A DNA stretch of 64,000 nt from Brumicola pallidula DSM 14239 = ACAM 615 (lineage in GTDB: Bacteria > Pseudomonadota > Gammaproteobacteria > Enterobacterales > Alteromonadaceae): contig NZ_AUAV01000013.1 in assembly GCF_000428905.1 (NCBI RefSeq), positions 1 to 64,000 on the forward strand. Reading direction: 5' to 3'. A program made the position numbers and the translations under genes. This document shows positions 26,239 through 35,655 of this stretch, one piece after another (within the stretch, counting starts at the first letter, position 1; every line of letters starts with the position of its first letter). The notes beneath the pieces were generated by a model. That model made no database searches and had not been told where the DNA came from. It saw nothing but the letters and a program-made list of their open reading frames with translations.

Positions 26239-26680
26239 TTAGTTGACTTGCATTCGCAGTGCAAGATGACCTGATATTTCTAAATCTTTAATGCCGTCCC
26301 ACTCTACACCTTCTGGTCTTACAAAAGGACTAAAATTTTGTAGGCGGAACAATTCCATAAAGGTAGCTGTAATGGCAACATCCATTTTTGCTAAATTTAC
26401 GCGAGGAATAATAGTAGTAGCGAAAGAAGTTGCATTACGCAAGGAAGCTATCGATGATAGAACACATAATGGTATAGAAACATGTATGCTAAATCATACT
26501 TACCTTCTGGTGATCTTTCCGCACATACAAGAATTTGTTGCCGTCATAAACGCTAATTTAATGCCAGACTCTTGTGACGACGTTGAAAAACCGGCCCCCA
26601 TTTGGCAGCCAGTCTGTTAGCGAAGTGTTGAAGAACAACCCCAAAGGTTAACTGTATAAGAGAATAAGTCTTAGGCGCAT
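26239..26680 (-). pseudogene. Decayed PhnD-like periplasmic substrate-binding protein gene
   Basis: ATG 26680 lies 6 bp downstream of the HTH/pseudo-receiver gene and opens a short frame (MRLRLILLYS) like the start of a signal peptide, stopped by TAA. Another frame then reads LTFGVVLQHFANRLAAKWGP, the typical mature start of PhnD-type phosphonate/phosphite-binding proteins. Further shifts give QESGIKLAFMTATN, VYDGNKFLYVRKDHQK and finally an open stretch (26442-26239) ending in LALRMQVN. At about 440 bp it is roughly half of a normal gene, with at least three frame changes. PhnD-like sensors commonly precede a kinase like the next gene. The PhnD assignment rests on the first and second blocks; the last block I do not recognise. 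Confidence 0.7.
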
Positions 26681-26685
26681 TTTTT

Positions 26686-27258
26686 TCACGCATACGCCTC
26701 TTGTTCTGTCTCTATTATAGAGTCTAGGACCATTGCAAGTGCATAGTTATCAAGTGGCTTGGCTAATTTAAACACCTTTGCATCGTGGTCTGCAGATAAT
26801 CGGTGGTCACTAAATTCATCAAAAACAATGATGTGAGGCTTATATTCTAACTTTGATTCGATTACTTTAGTCAACGCAGGAATGTCCACGCGAGAGGTTT
26901 GACTATCAATCATAATTAGAGAGGGTTTGTGCTGCGCGATTTCAACGCCCGACTCAATACCGTGTTGGTAGACTTGTGTCACAAAACCGGCATTTCTAGC
27001 AATCCGCTGTACATTCTTAACAAGCTGCTTTTCAACTGAAACGATAAAACAAGATTTCTCTTTTTCAACAATCAATTCAGACGGCACTGGGATTTGATTT
27101 TGCACTAAAAAATCGAGCAAGTCGCTGTGCTTAACACGATTGTTACCGCGACCTGGCAACTTAAATGCCTTTAATTTTTTCGCTTCTATCCAGCGAATTA
27201 CTGTTCGTGGGTTAACATCACAAATTTTTGCAACATCGCCACTAGAGAATGACTTCAT
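26686..27258 (-). CDS. MerR/excisionase-type HTH protein with C-terminal pseudo-receiver
   Basis: 190 aa. Residues 1-55 form a winged HTH of the excisionase/MerR type (SSGDVAKICDVNPRTVIRWI, then GRGNNRVKHSDLLDFL). The C-terminal 115 residues look like a receiver fold (SCFIVSVEKQ, SLIMIDSQ, HIIVFDEF, FKLAKPLD). The N-terminal acidic pair is missing, but an Asp sits at the phospho position of LIMIDSQ and a Lys-Pro is kept, so phosphorylation is doubtful. HTH first and receiver last is the reverse of normal response regulators. It begins the signalling operon 27258-23280 and is a plausible autoregulator of it. Confidence 0.8.
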   Translation of the reverse strand: MKSFSSGDVAKICDVNPRTVIRWIEAKKLKAFKLPGRGNNRVKHSDLLDFLVQNQIPVPSELIVEKEKSCFIVSVEKQLVKNVQRIARNAGFVTQVYQHGIESGVEIAQHKPSLIMIDSQTSRVDIPALTKVIESKLEYKPHIIVFDEFSDHRLSADHDAKVFKLAKPLDNYALAMVLDSIIETEQEAYA

Positions 27259-27488
27259 ATTATATCGACTACAGCAAACTAATAAGGCCTAAAGATTATC
27301 AGACGCCTTTTAAAATTGCGACATTCAGCCCGATCTGCTGACATACTTAGCTATTGATTTATATACCTACGTAAGCGCTGAATCGGACTGACAAGCCTGT
27401 CTTTCTTATACTTTCTTATACCTTTCAGCTCGACTGTTACACACAATTAATAAGTCAAGCCACTTACTTGATGTTCCCGTTTATAAAT

Positions 27489-28280
27489 TTAGACTTTATG
27501 TAGACGACGTCTGAATGCAGTTGCTGCTAAAAGCAAAACTAGCAAGGTACCCATAGAACCGCCTGAATCAGAATCATTACTGGCGTTTTCGTTGCTAGCA
27601 GCTAACAATGTATTGGGCGCGGGATTTAAGCTTGGGTTAGTAACCACTGCGGTATTGGTAGATACTATGTCGGTTATCATGACTAAATTACTGTCGGTTG
27701 GCACTATACCAGCCGACTTGTCAGCCGATGTAAATTCTCGCAAAGGAATGGTCGTAAACGGAGCGCCATAATCAAAGTTGGGGGTATTTGCAATTGCATC
27801 AACAATCTCCATTCCATTCCCTAAAACTTGTCCAAATACGGTAAAACCACCATTTTGTACGTCAAGATTTGCAGCATTATTGCTCACATTAATAAACCAC
27901 TGGGACGTTGCACTATTTACATTTCCACCCACTTTTGCCATCGCAATTGTGCCACGAACGTTCGACAGTACAGGTTCATTCACAACGGCGGCGCCGGTTT
28001 GAATGGCGGTTGGAGGAAACACATTGTTATAAGTAAAACCGCCCGCTTGCATCACAAAATTAGCTTGCGTTCGGTGTACAACGCCATTCGCATACTCGCC
28101 TGAATTGACGTAACTTAGAAAGTTCTCTACCGTTTTAGGTGTAGTTTCGTCAAATAAATTGACTTCGAAGTTACCTAGTACCGTACGCACTTCCACAACT
28201 GTCGCTTGAACTGAAAGAGGAATGACCATTGCCAATGAGAGTAAGATAGCCGAAAGGCCCTTTGATTTAGTTAATGTCAT
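27489..28280 (-). CDS. Exported cyclophilin-type peptidyl-prolyl isomerase with GlyGly-CTERM-like tail
   Basis: 263 aa. Signal peptide 1-26 (LSVQA before cleavage). The cyclophilin domain covers about 28-190, with FEVNLFDETTPKTVENFL, GVVHRTQANFVMQAGG and FTVFGQVLGNGMEIVD. The active-site Arg is present in VVHRT. After a Ser/Asn/Thr-rich stretch the protein ends in SDSGGSMGTLLVLLLAATAF followed by RRRLHKV: a Gly-Gly motif, one hydrophobic helix and a basic end. This is the architecture of GlyGly-CTERM sorting signals processed by rhombosortase. It would thus be membrane-held and then released or surface-attached, assisting folding of secreted proteins. No rhombosortase gene lies in the window. 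Confidence 0.88.
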   Translation of the reverse strand: MTLTKSKGLSAILLSLAMVIPLSVQATVVEVRTVLGNFEVNLFDETTPKTVENFLSYVNSGEYANGVVHRTQANFVMQAGGFTYNNVFPPTAIQTGAAVVNEPVLSNVRGTIAMAKVGGNVNSATSQWFINVSNNAANLDVQNGGFTVFGQVLGNGMEIVDAIANTPNFDYGAPFTTIPLREFTSADKSAGIVPTDSNLVMITDIVSTNTAVVTNPSLNPAPNTLLAASNENASNDSDSGGSMGTLLVLLLAATAFRRRLHKV

Positions 28281-28487
28281 AATGATTTTCTTATTGTTTT
28301 GTTTTAAATGTAAATTAACATCTAATACCGGTTGAGATGGATTGATTTATAATAAAAATAAACAGGCTGTAAGCATTCCGCCTACGGGTTATTTACCGAT
28401 ATTAAGGTTAATCGATATCGAGACGTAAAACCAGTGCGCGAAAGAGCAAACTTCGGCACTTATTGTTAACTCCTTACTTTTAACTCC

Positions 28488-29640
28488 TTACTTTACAGCC
28501 TGCACTTGAACTGAAATTGATGAACTTCTGCCAAGGTCATCACTAACTTGAACCTCGTAGTCACCCGTTTTAGCCTGCCATATCAAAGGGGTGTGATTAG
28601 ACATATCGGATAAATCGTTATTACCAATAAACTGCCCATTGGCAAACCAACATAGATAACTCGCCTGCGCATCAGCATTCGCTTGCAGTGGAATCGATAC
28701 GATGCTCTGTAAGCTGCTCTCAACAACCTAATTAAGCAGAGATTGTGGTGAAATAATCTGTGGTTTATTGCCCTCGGCGACAATGTCATCAAACCCACAG
28801 TTGGGCATAAATCGGGGTGGCTTTTCAATATGCACACCGGCTTGTGCAAAAAGCGATTGGAATTCTGTAGGCCAGAAAGCATATATCTTCTGTTTTGCCA
28901 TTGCTGTGTTTTGGTCGCAGCGCCGCAAGCCAGTACTATTGTCCACCCATAGCTGGCGAATCGGGCTTTGGATTTTTAGTCAACATGTCGAAAACTAAAA
29001 AGGCAGCCTCTGGTCTTACTAGATTGTGTTTATCAGATGCGTTCCTTTTGACTTCTTCAGCACTCACCCAGTAAGTACTTACTGCGTTTTTATGCTTTAC
29101 TATATTAACAATCATCGCATCTTGAGCAGAAATAGGACCAACAAAACCTTTGCCAAAGTTTTCCGGTACAAAACCCGCGTACTTCTTTGGTAAATCTTTT
29201 AGCATTGTTATCGGATGAATAAGCTCCACATCAATAGCCAATCCAAGAAAGAATATTCCAGCGTAACCTAGCCACTTGCATAACGATAGTTGAGGCGCCG
29301 ATACGCCGTTCTTGGAGCACATAGGTTTGCCAAAATGCGGGTAGCAGTGCGAGGTAGTCAACGCCTGAGTGTGCATAGTAGTTTTGATCCTCATACAGTA
29401 TGGTTGCACGTTGCAAGTGCTCGGCAATGTCGTCGATAGGAGTGTATAGGCGATATTTGTCGTCGTGGGCTAAGGAGATGCGCAGCAACTAATCGTTGCG
29501 GTCAAAAATGGCGACCGAGTAACTTGGGTAATTAACGAGGTTCGGCTTAGGTAATAACAAATACATAAGCGCACCTGTAAACAGGGCAAGGCAAATGACA
29601 AAAAACACGTTAAAACGAAAAGCTAAATCAATTAGTAGAT
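28488..29640 (-). pseudogene. pbpC: pbpC (penicillin-binding protein 1C) pseudogene
   Basis: Pieces read on the minus strand: the membrane helix and the LPKP...DRND start of PBP1C; an in-frame TAG (29489-29491); LLRISLAHDDKYRLYTPIDD and ASTIVMQVARLR from the transglycosylase domain; a jump to transpeptidase-domain end motifs (HPITMLKDLP, YAGFVPENF, GPISAQDA); GLRRC and the C-terminal region with a second in-frame TAG (28728-28730); then a BiPBP-type C-terminal domain ending VQVQAVK at TAA 28488-28490. About 380 codons remain of a normal 750-800, and the transpeptidase active-site region is missing. It is non-functional. The missing N-terminal end is fused into the alpha-2-macroglobulin remnant. 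Confidence 0.88.
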
Positions 29641-31892
29641 TAGATGTCACCACGCCACTGTGGGTCAGCAAATAAATGCCCTGTGCGTGTTTTCTTAAAG
29701 TCAGCAAACTCAAGCTAGCTGAACTATTATTGGTACTTGACCTAACAAAGTTGGCAGCGGTGTCGTCCAAATAACCAAGGCCACTGACATAACTCTGTCG
29801 TTGCCGCAGTTTGCTAATAGCTTGAGCAAACTGCAAAGCTACCGTCTCATTCTCAGGCGCGTATTTGGCTAAGTTAGATAAGCCCACTAATGGGAATACC
29901 TGACTGACGATCTGTTCGGTACAACCATGCGGATATTTCGCTAAATAGGCACTCAAACCCTCGGCTATCACTAAGGGACTCGCCGACGCTTTTACTAATT
30001 GGTTTGACTCAACAATACTAATATATTCGCTAGTACTTACTTGTATTTCAAACGCAGCGTTATTAAAGGAATCCTTAACAACATTCGCAACATTTAGGGT
30101 GATATCAAATTCATCACCGGAGCCGCATGATTAAGTACATTAGGTGTTAATACAAAAGGCCCTCTGACGATTGTATTTTGTTGCGCACGTCCCATTGTTT
30201 GTTCACCCACCGCAATCGCCATTACTCTTAAGCCACCGGCAAAATCATTTGGCACGTCGAAGGTGTAGGTGTTGCGGCCTTTTTTCGCTATTACTACGCC
30301 TGACCAAAATACGGCAGGGTTTTGTACTTTGCGTTCAAACAGGTTTTGGGAGCGTTTAATTCGCCTACCTGTCACCATCTCCTCTTCACTCATCATCGCG
30401 TCAGCAAACATATCACCACCTGCGGCTGAAAGCATTTGGCTTAACGCAAAGACAGGCAAAATCAAATCTAATATCTGCTTAGTGCGTGCACTTAACGCCC
30501 ATTTCTTTAAGAAGTACGCCAGCGGATCGGGTGTGCGGTAACTAGCAACTTGTAAAATGCCTAAATCAAGGGCGAACACGGCGACTTTAGCATCCTCAGA
30601 TACATCCAAATCAACCGCCATTGGTTGACCCGGCTGTACAATATTTTCAATTGTAAGGTCTAGATCCAACACCCGCTTTGAACGATTAATAGAGAAAGGC
30701 ACTACTGTGTAACTCAATGGACTGGTAAATATTTCTTTTGAAGCAATATCACGAACAAAAGCAACATTCACGTAGGCATTACCTTCTATTCCTTCTGGAA
30801 TCTTAGTGTCGCTAGTAAACCACTTGAAGGAGGCATCCATAAATCCAAAATGGGCAAGTTTGATTTTTTCAACATAAATTTCTGTATACTGAGCATCTCC
30901 AACCACTAGTTCAAGTGGGATATTACCTAAGTTCTGCAGATTTTTGCCCTCTACAATTATACCAATATTAACTGTTTCACCGGGACGATAAATACGGCGA
31001 TCAGTGAACATATAAGCATTTACACGCTCCTTATCAGCAGAATAAGCATATTCGCCGCCAACATTAAAACGCGAGTAATTTATTTGCCGAGTATAACGAT
31101 TATAAGGAATAAACGACACATCGCCTTTTTGTTTTACAACGTAAACAACCGGCTGCTGTTCGCGCTCATAGCCCTTTGCTGAGGGGAGAGTAACATGACC
31201 CAGTTTATCGGTGATCTGACTGAACAGTTTGGTACCGTTTTTGGCAATCAATTCAATCTGAGCACCAGCAACAGGTGCCCTCGAGGTTATTGACACTGAT
31301 AAGTTGAGTATTAAATTGAGCTAGGTTGGTTTCATTAAAGCGCCAGTTATAAAAACTAGACTTGCTAATATCACCCTGTGTTTGTGACACCGAATGATAT
31401 AGTTCGTCGTCAATGACTCTGCCTATACTGACTTGAACGTGTCCGATACCTCGCGTTAAAAATGCCAAGCGCTGGTCTTTTCAAATACAAGCTCGACATA
31501 AACTTGCTTTAGCTTGTCTTTAACACTTAATCCAAATTCACTCATTTCAATCCTGCCTTTCAATGGCCTGGTGATGAAACTAAATTTATCATCGGTTAAT
31601 TTGTCTTTGCTCTCGAACACTTCTGGTGCAAAACTGACTTCATATTCTTGGCCTGCTGGCCAGTCATTGCTTGTGTAGGCAAACTCGATATAAAGTGCTG
31701 GCACTAAGATCTTGTTACTTTGACCTTCTCGATTATTGTCATCTTCATCATGGGACTCAAACTCACCTGAAAGTTCTGGGATAGTAATGACGGCATCGAC
31801 CAATCAACTTTGCCAAATAGCACGACCAGAATTTTGCCGACGACGACAAAAGGAAAGCTCAGTGTTTTGAATAGAAATTGCATGCGCTTCAT
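29624..31892 (-). pseudogene. Bacterial alpha-2-macroglobulin (YfhM-type) pseudogene
   Basis: Start MKRMQFLFKTLSFPFVVVGK at 31892, then at least four frame changes (near 31800, 31465, 31300 and 30120). Recognisable blocks are DWPAGQEYEVSF, VSQTQGDISKSSFYNWRF, AYMFTDRRIYRPGETVNIG and, near 29921, the thioester motif YPHGCTEQ. After GIYLLTHSGVVTSNLL the frame passes straight into the PBP1C membrane helix, so the last third of the gene and the pbpC start were removed by one deletion. About 750 codons remain of about 1,650. Intact homologues are periplasmic protease traps paired with PBP1C. Both halves of that pair are dead here. Confidence 0.9.
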
Positions 31893-31934
31893 CTTAGAAT
31901 GCCACGTTATTTAAGACCTAAAAGAGGTCATCCT

Positions 31935-33173
31935 TCAATTTTTGAAGGTGTTTAATTCACTATTATCTATAAGCTGGGTTTTGCGCTGATAATACAATTG
32001 GACCAGGAGTATCAGCGATACCAAAATTGGTATGTAGGCAACACTCGCATAGGCGCCAAAATCTGCGTTAAATAAGAACACTGCTGAGACTAATAATTTT
32101 AGCCATTCGAGCCAAATAGCGATCCGTTGATTCTCCATGATCCAAGCTACATTAATACTCGACACAATCACAACAAAGGAAATACCTAACTGATAACTCA
32201 CACTTAACATATTTGCATTGATCAACAAATAAAGCGCGAGCAATGAAATAATCACATATTGCAGCAAACAGTAGATTTTAGTTATTAACGAAATCTCTGT
32301 TTGATACGCTGTAAATTGACTCAAATCTACTCGAGCAAGCGGGAATTTCTGACTGACATCATCTGGCCGCCACCCCGTTCTGCCAAACCAAACCTTGAAT
32401 TTGTCAGACCATTTTTGTGTATATAAACTGTCTTGTATAAGCTGCTTATAAACTTGGATATTCGCGTAAAACGGGTTCCAACTTTTTAATGCTTTACGCA
32501 CACCATAAATCGGTTTCTCATGGTCTAATTCGCCTTGATACGAACCAAACAAGCGATCCCAAATAATAAATACACCACCATAGTTGCGATCAAGATATAC
32601 CTGGTTTTGTGCGTGATGAACTCGGTGGTTAGAGGGTGTCACCATAAACCATTCAATGAATCCTAACTTACCAACATGGCGAGTATGAACCCAAAATTGA
32701 TAAACTAAATTAACAGAAGCGACGGAAACCAGTAAAATCGGGTCAACACCGAAAAATGCTAACGGTAGGAAAAAGATAAAATTGAAAAAACTACCGGATG
32801 ATTGTCTTAGGGCAGTGGTTAAATTATAGTCTTCACTGGAATGATGAACCACATGTGCAGCCCAGAAGAAACTCATTTCATGACAAAATCGGTGATTCCA
32901 ATAATATAAAAAATCATAGATGACGAATACAGCAAGCCAAACCCAAATCGATTGCTGGAGTTCAAACAACGCAAAGTGCTCATAAAGTAAGATGTAAATG
33001 GTGAAAGGCACAAGGTTTTTCATGACGCCCATAATACGGCTTAAGCCACCAATACTGAGACTAGTAATAGCGTCATTGAGACGGTAGTAATCTGTTTTTT
33101 TTACTTTTTCCGCAATGAGTTCAGCTGCAATTAACAGAAAAAATACAGGTGTAGCAAAAAGGATAATGTTCAT
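31935..33173 (-). CDS. Sterol desaturase / fatty acid hydroxylase family membrane protein
   Basis: Di-iron membrane hydroxylase family, 412 aa from ATG 33173 (a GTG seven codons upstream is the alternative start). The eight-histidine pattern is visible: HRFCH (94-98), HVVHH (107-111), a single His in HTRH, and HRVHH (183-187). At least four helices lie in the first 170 residues and four more after 300. The order YRLNDAITSLSIGGLSR at the start resembles alkylglycerol monooxygenase-like (TMEM195) members rather than classic C-4 sterol desaturases. Substrate is probably an ether lipid or fatty acid, unproven. It is monocistronic, upstream of the dead macroglobulin gene. Confidence 0.9.
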   Translation of the reverse strand: MNIILFATPVFFLLIAAELIAEKVKKTDYYRLNDAITSLSIGGLSRIMGVMKNLVPFTIYILLYEHFALFELQQSIWVWLAVFVIYDFLYYWNHRFCHEMSFFWAAHVVHHSSEDYNLTTALRQSSGSFFNFIFFLPLAFFGVDPILLVSVASVNLVYQFWVHTRHVGKLGFIEWFMVTPSNHRVHHAQNQVYLDRNYGGVFIIWDRLFGSYQGELDHEKPIYGVRKALKSWNPFYANIQVYKQLIQDSLYTQKWSDKFKVWFGRTGWRPDDVSQKFPLARVDLSQFTAYQTEISLITKIYCLLQYVIISLLALYLLINANMLSVSYQLGISFVVIVSSINVAWIMENQRIAIWLEWLKLLVSAVFLFNADFGAYASVAYIPILVSLILLVQLYYQRKTQLIDNSELNTFKN

Positions 33174-33458
33174 ACGTACACCGAGGTTAAACACATAGCT
33201 ATACTAGTGTTGATAACGCAGTTAAGTCAAATAGCTTTATCGCAATTTCAATTCTGTGTAACGCCGTTGGTTTAATTGACTAATGTTTAGTGGAATATGA
33301 CTTTTTATCCATACTTTATGTAGATTAAAATTAATTAAATCAATAAAAACAATACTTTAAGAATTGGCACATTGAATGCAAAGCAATGGAAAATATAAGG
33401 TTTTATGATGAATAAGACCAATACAATACACATTCTCACATCAATTACGGAGTTAGCC

Positions 33459-34151
33459 ATGATTAACCAGATTCGTCGCCCTATTTACTCGTTTATAGGA
33501 ATAACCCTTATCAGCTTCACACTCAGCGGCTGCATTATTCACGTTAATGCAAAAAATAAAGACTTGGATGTTGACACTACACTTTATTCGTCAGATGTGA
33601 AGTCGACCAATAAGAGCGTTAAAGTCGGTGCAGGAAGAACAGTACAAGACGTAGGTTCAGTTAATGGCAGTGTTGTTATACAAGACAAGGTGACTGCTGC
33701 GCGTGTAAGCAATACAAACGGCAGCATCTCTATAGGCGACAATGTTAAGGTAGATTCGGTGGACGGTGTTAATGGTCAAATTGAGATAGGCGAAGGCTTT
33801 GTAGCAGAACAAAATGTGAGTACCGTTAATGGCCAAATAAAGATACAAGAACAAGGTCAAATTGGCGGTGAGTTATCAACCGTAAACGGCAACATTTCGA
33901 TAAGTGATGTAATTGTTGAAGAGGATATTGTAACTGCAAACGGAAATGTGACACTAAGAGACGGAAGTCTCGTGAAAGGCGACATTTATTTTAGTGGTCG
34001 CTCTAATCAAAAGTATAACAAAAACTACCCGGTGCTTTACATCAGCGCGGATTCCAACGTTGAAGGCGGTATTATTCTTGAACGTCCAGTTGAGTTAGTA
34101 CTTGAGAACGAGAGCTTAGAAAGTAAAGTTAAGCGCCTCTACAAAGACTGA
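33459..34151 (+). CDS. Lipoprotein with beta-helix (bactofilin-like) repeats
   Basis: 230 aa from ATG 33459, which has ACGGAG six bases upstream; an earlier in-frame ATG at 33405 would add 18 residues. The signal peptide ends in LSGC. After it come at least five repeats of about 20 residues, each with an Asn-Gly turn and alternating Val/Ile (SVNGSVVI, NTNGSISI, GVNGQIEI, TVNGQIKI, TVNGNISI, TANGNVTL), as expected for a right-handed beta-helix like bactofilins. The end is charged and helical (ESLESKVKRLYKD). Likely periplasmic or outer-membrane anchored. The role is unknown; it may be a scaffold. The genes on either side face away or converge, so it is a single transcript. Confidence 0.8.
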   Translation: MINQIRRPIYSFIGITLISFTLSGCIIHVNAKNKDLDVDTTLYSSDVKSTNKSVKVGAGRTVQDVGSVNGSVVIQDKVTAARVSNTNGSISIGDNVKVDSVDGVNGQIEIGEGFVAEQNVSTVNGQIKIQEQGQIGGELSTVNGNISISDVIVEEDIVTANGNVTLRDGSLVKGDIYFSGRSNQKYNKNYPVLYISADSNVEGGIILERPVELVLENESLESKVKRLYKD

Positions 34152-34222
34152 TAGTTGATTACATGCACAGGGAAGTCATGATCTTGACACTGAAGCGGAT
34201 GCTTTCATAGCATCTACTTGAT

Positions 34223-34696
34223 TTATAGCAACCACTGCTCGTCTATAGTAACAAACTCTGAGCTGGCATTTATCAACGAATTAGCGGTTAAGTTACGCAC
34301 CCCAAACACGATTGTTTTGCAACTATACTGTTGTCGTGTTTTGGTCAGCAAACGATCAAAATCACCATCACCTGACAACAGAATAATCGTGTCAACATGA
34401 GGCGCTACTTCCAATATATCGATTGTAATACCAACATCCCAATCGCCTTTTGCAGAGCCATCAGAGCGCTGTATAAAAGGTTTGAGCTTTACGTCAAAAC
34501 CAATATGACGCAGGGCACTTTGAAATTTTTGTTGCTGCGCGTCGCCGCGATCAATGGCATAAGCAAAGGCATTGACAATCTCATAATCATTCGCAATGGA
34601 TTGCCAAAAGTGACGGTAATTAAAAGAGCGAGAAAATGTATGTTTAGTGGTGTAGTAGATGTTTTGTACATCAACAAAAACGGCGGCTTTTTGCAC
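34223..34696 (-). CDS. NYN-domain (LabA/DUF88) protein, putative ribonuclease
   Basis: 157 aa from GTG 34696, which is preceded by AAGGG seven bases upstream. A longer reading starts at GTG 34747 and adds 17 residues without similarity. The PIN-like NYN domain fills the protein: acidic positions in AAVFVDVQNIYY, GDWDVGITID and LLSGDGDFDRLL form the metal site of this nuclease fold. Characterised relatives cut RNA; the target here is unknown. It is convergent with the beta-helix lipoprotein gene 72 bp away, with a small hairpin (GATGCT/AGCATC at 34198-34214) between. Confidence 0.85.
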   Translation of the reverse strand: MQKAAVFVDVQNIYYTTKHTFSRSFNYRHFWQSIANDYEIVNAFAYAIDRGDAQQQKFQSALRHIGFDVKLKPFIQRSDGSAKGDWDVGITIDILEVAPHVDTIILLSGDGDFDRLLTKTRQQYSCKTIVFGVRNLTANSLINASSEFVTIDEQWLL

Positions 34697-34864
34697 TTCA
34701 ATGCCCTTTATAATAAGAAAGAATTGTGTCAAACCCAATGGTAACACTAATCAGATTAAAAACGTCTGAACACAACTCGAGGTTGATCAGGCAAAATTTT
34801 ATTTTGCTAGGATTTAGTATGTGCAGACTTCACGACTGCTGACACAGGACAGTGGATGTCAACA

Positions 34865-34894
34865 CGTTTAGACATGCGCCAACATGCCTAAACG
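34865..34894. repeat. Inverted repeat between NYN and membrane-protein genes
   Basis: CGTTTAG (34865-34871) and CTAAACG (34888-34894) pair, with a further internal CATG pairing. No T-run follows on either strand, so it is not an obvious intrinsic terminator. It could be an RNA processing site or a dyad operator for the minus-strand NYN gene. Confidence 0.45.
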
Positions 34895-34915
34895 AGGTTA
34901 TCTCAGGAACTTATA

Positions 34916-35473
34916 TTATGGCATCACTTTCATAAATTCACTGAATTTCTGTTGCCCTTTGACGACCCATTCGGGCGTCGCTTCACCGGTGCCCGCATGA
35001 ATTAAACCAGAATGTGACTGTAGTACTTTTTCCAGCAAGACGTGCTGATCGTCAGTAATGTCGACGAAAAATATATGCTTGCCTTGCATAAGTAACTGTT
35101 GGAATTGTTTGAATTGATAATTAGGCATCTGTATACCAATAAAACCACCGATCCAAGTGCAAAAACCGAGTACGACTATTGATAAAAATGCAATCGGTAA
35201 CCAACCTACTGAGGAAGTATGCCACTGAAGCAAATAGGCTAATAATAACAAGAAGCTAGCGGCAGCCATACCTGCGGCTGCGCCAAGTCGTGTAGACCTC
35301 ACGACATCTTGTTTCAACACGGCTTCAATTGCATGTAAATGATATTTTTCTACTTCAGCGTCATTGGCGCTTAATACATGAATTTGCGGGGTAGATAGAC
35401 CTTCAAACTTTAACTCTTGTTCAACCAATTTAAGGTCTGCTAGGTCACTGCTGATATAATACTGACGCTTCAT
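34916..35473 (-). CDS. Conserved membrane protein with two helices
   Basis: 185 aa from ATG 35473, which has GGGAG eight bases upstream; a frame nine codons longer lacks one. A cytoplasmic N-terminal domain (KRQYYISSDLADLKLVEQEL, an ACT-like alpha/beta start) is followed by two adjacent helices (about 68-84 and 93-116, the second Gly-rich, WIGGFIGIQMPN), and a soluble C-terminal tail with FFVDITDDQ. It belongs to a group in Vibrio, Shewanella and Alteromonas often labelled NAD/FAD-utilising or magnesium-transporter-like without evidence; no FAD motif is present. Function unknown. Confidence 0.75.
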   Translation of the reverse strand: MKRQYYISSDLADLKLVEQELKFEGLSTPQIHVLSANDAEVEKYHLHAIEAVLKQDVVRSTRLGAAAGMAAASFLLLLAYLLQWHTSSVGWLPIAFLSIVVLGFCTWIGGFIGIQMPNYQFKQFQQLLMQGKHIFFVDITDDQHVLLEKVLQSHSGLIHAGTGEATPEWVVKGQQKFSEFMKVMP

Positions 35474-35655
35474 TCGCTTTCTCCCAATAAGGTTAGGCAA
35501 CTCAGAAACCTGTGATTAAATCTCTAACGAATAGTATAGTATTAAATTGCATTAAGTCGAACTTCGATGTAGTAGACTACAAATGGGCCACTTATAATCT
35601 CATGTGGAATGCGAACATAATAACGATGACAGATGTGTATTTGAGGTAACTCAGT

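Noticed and set aside
26291-26620. 109-codon + strand reading frame opposite the PhnD-like remnant
   Set aside because: It is the complement of a region whose minus strand carries family-like blocks. No motif or start signal on the + strand.
7056-30000. Reassignment of TAG as a sense codon, suggested by in-frame TAG in the acyltransferase and pbpC remnants
   Set aside because: The same genes also carry deletions or frameshifts, the VWA lesion is TAA, and intact genes use TAG as a normal stop (e.g. the partial gene at 1-243).
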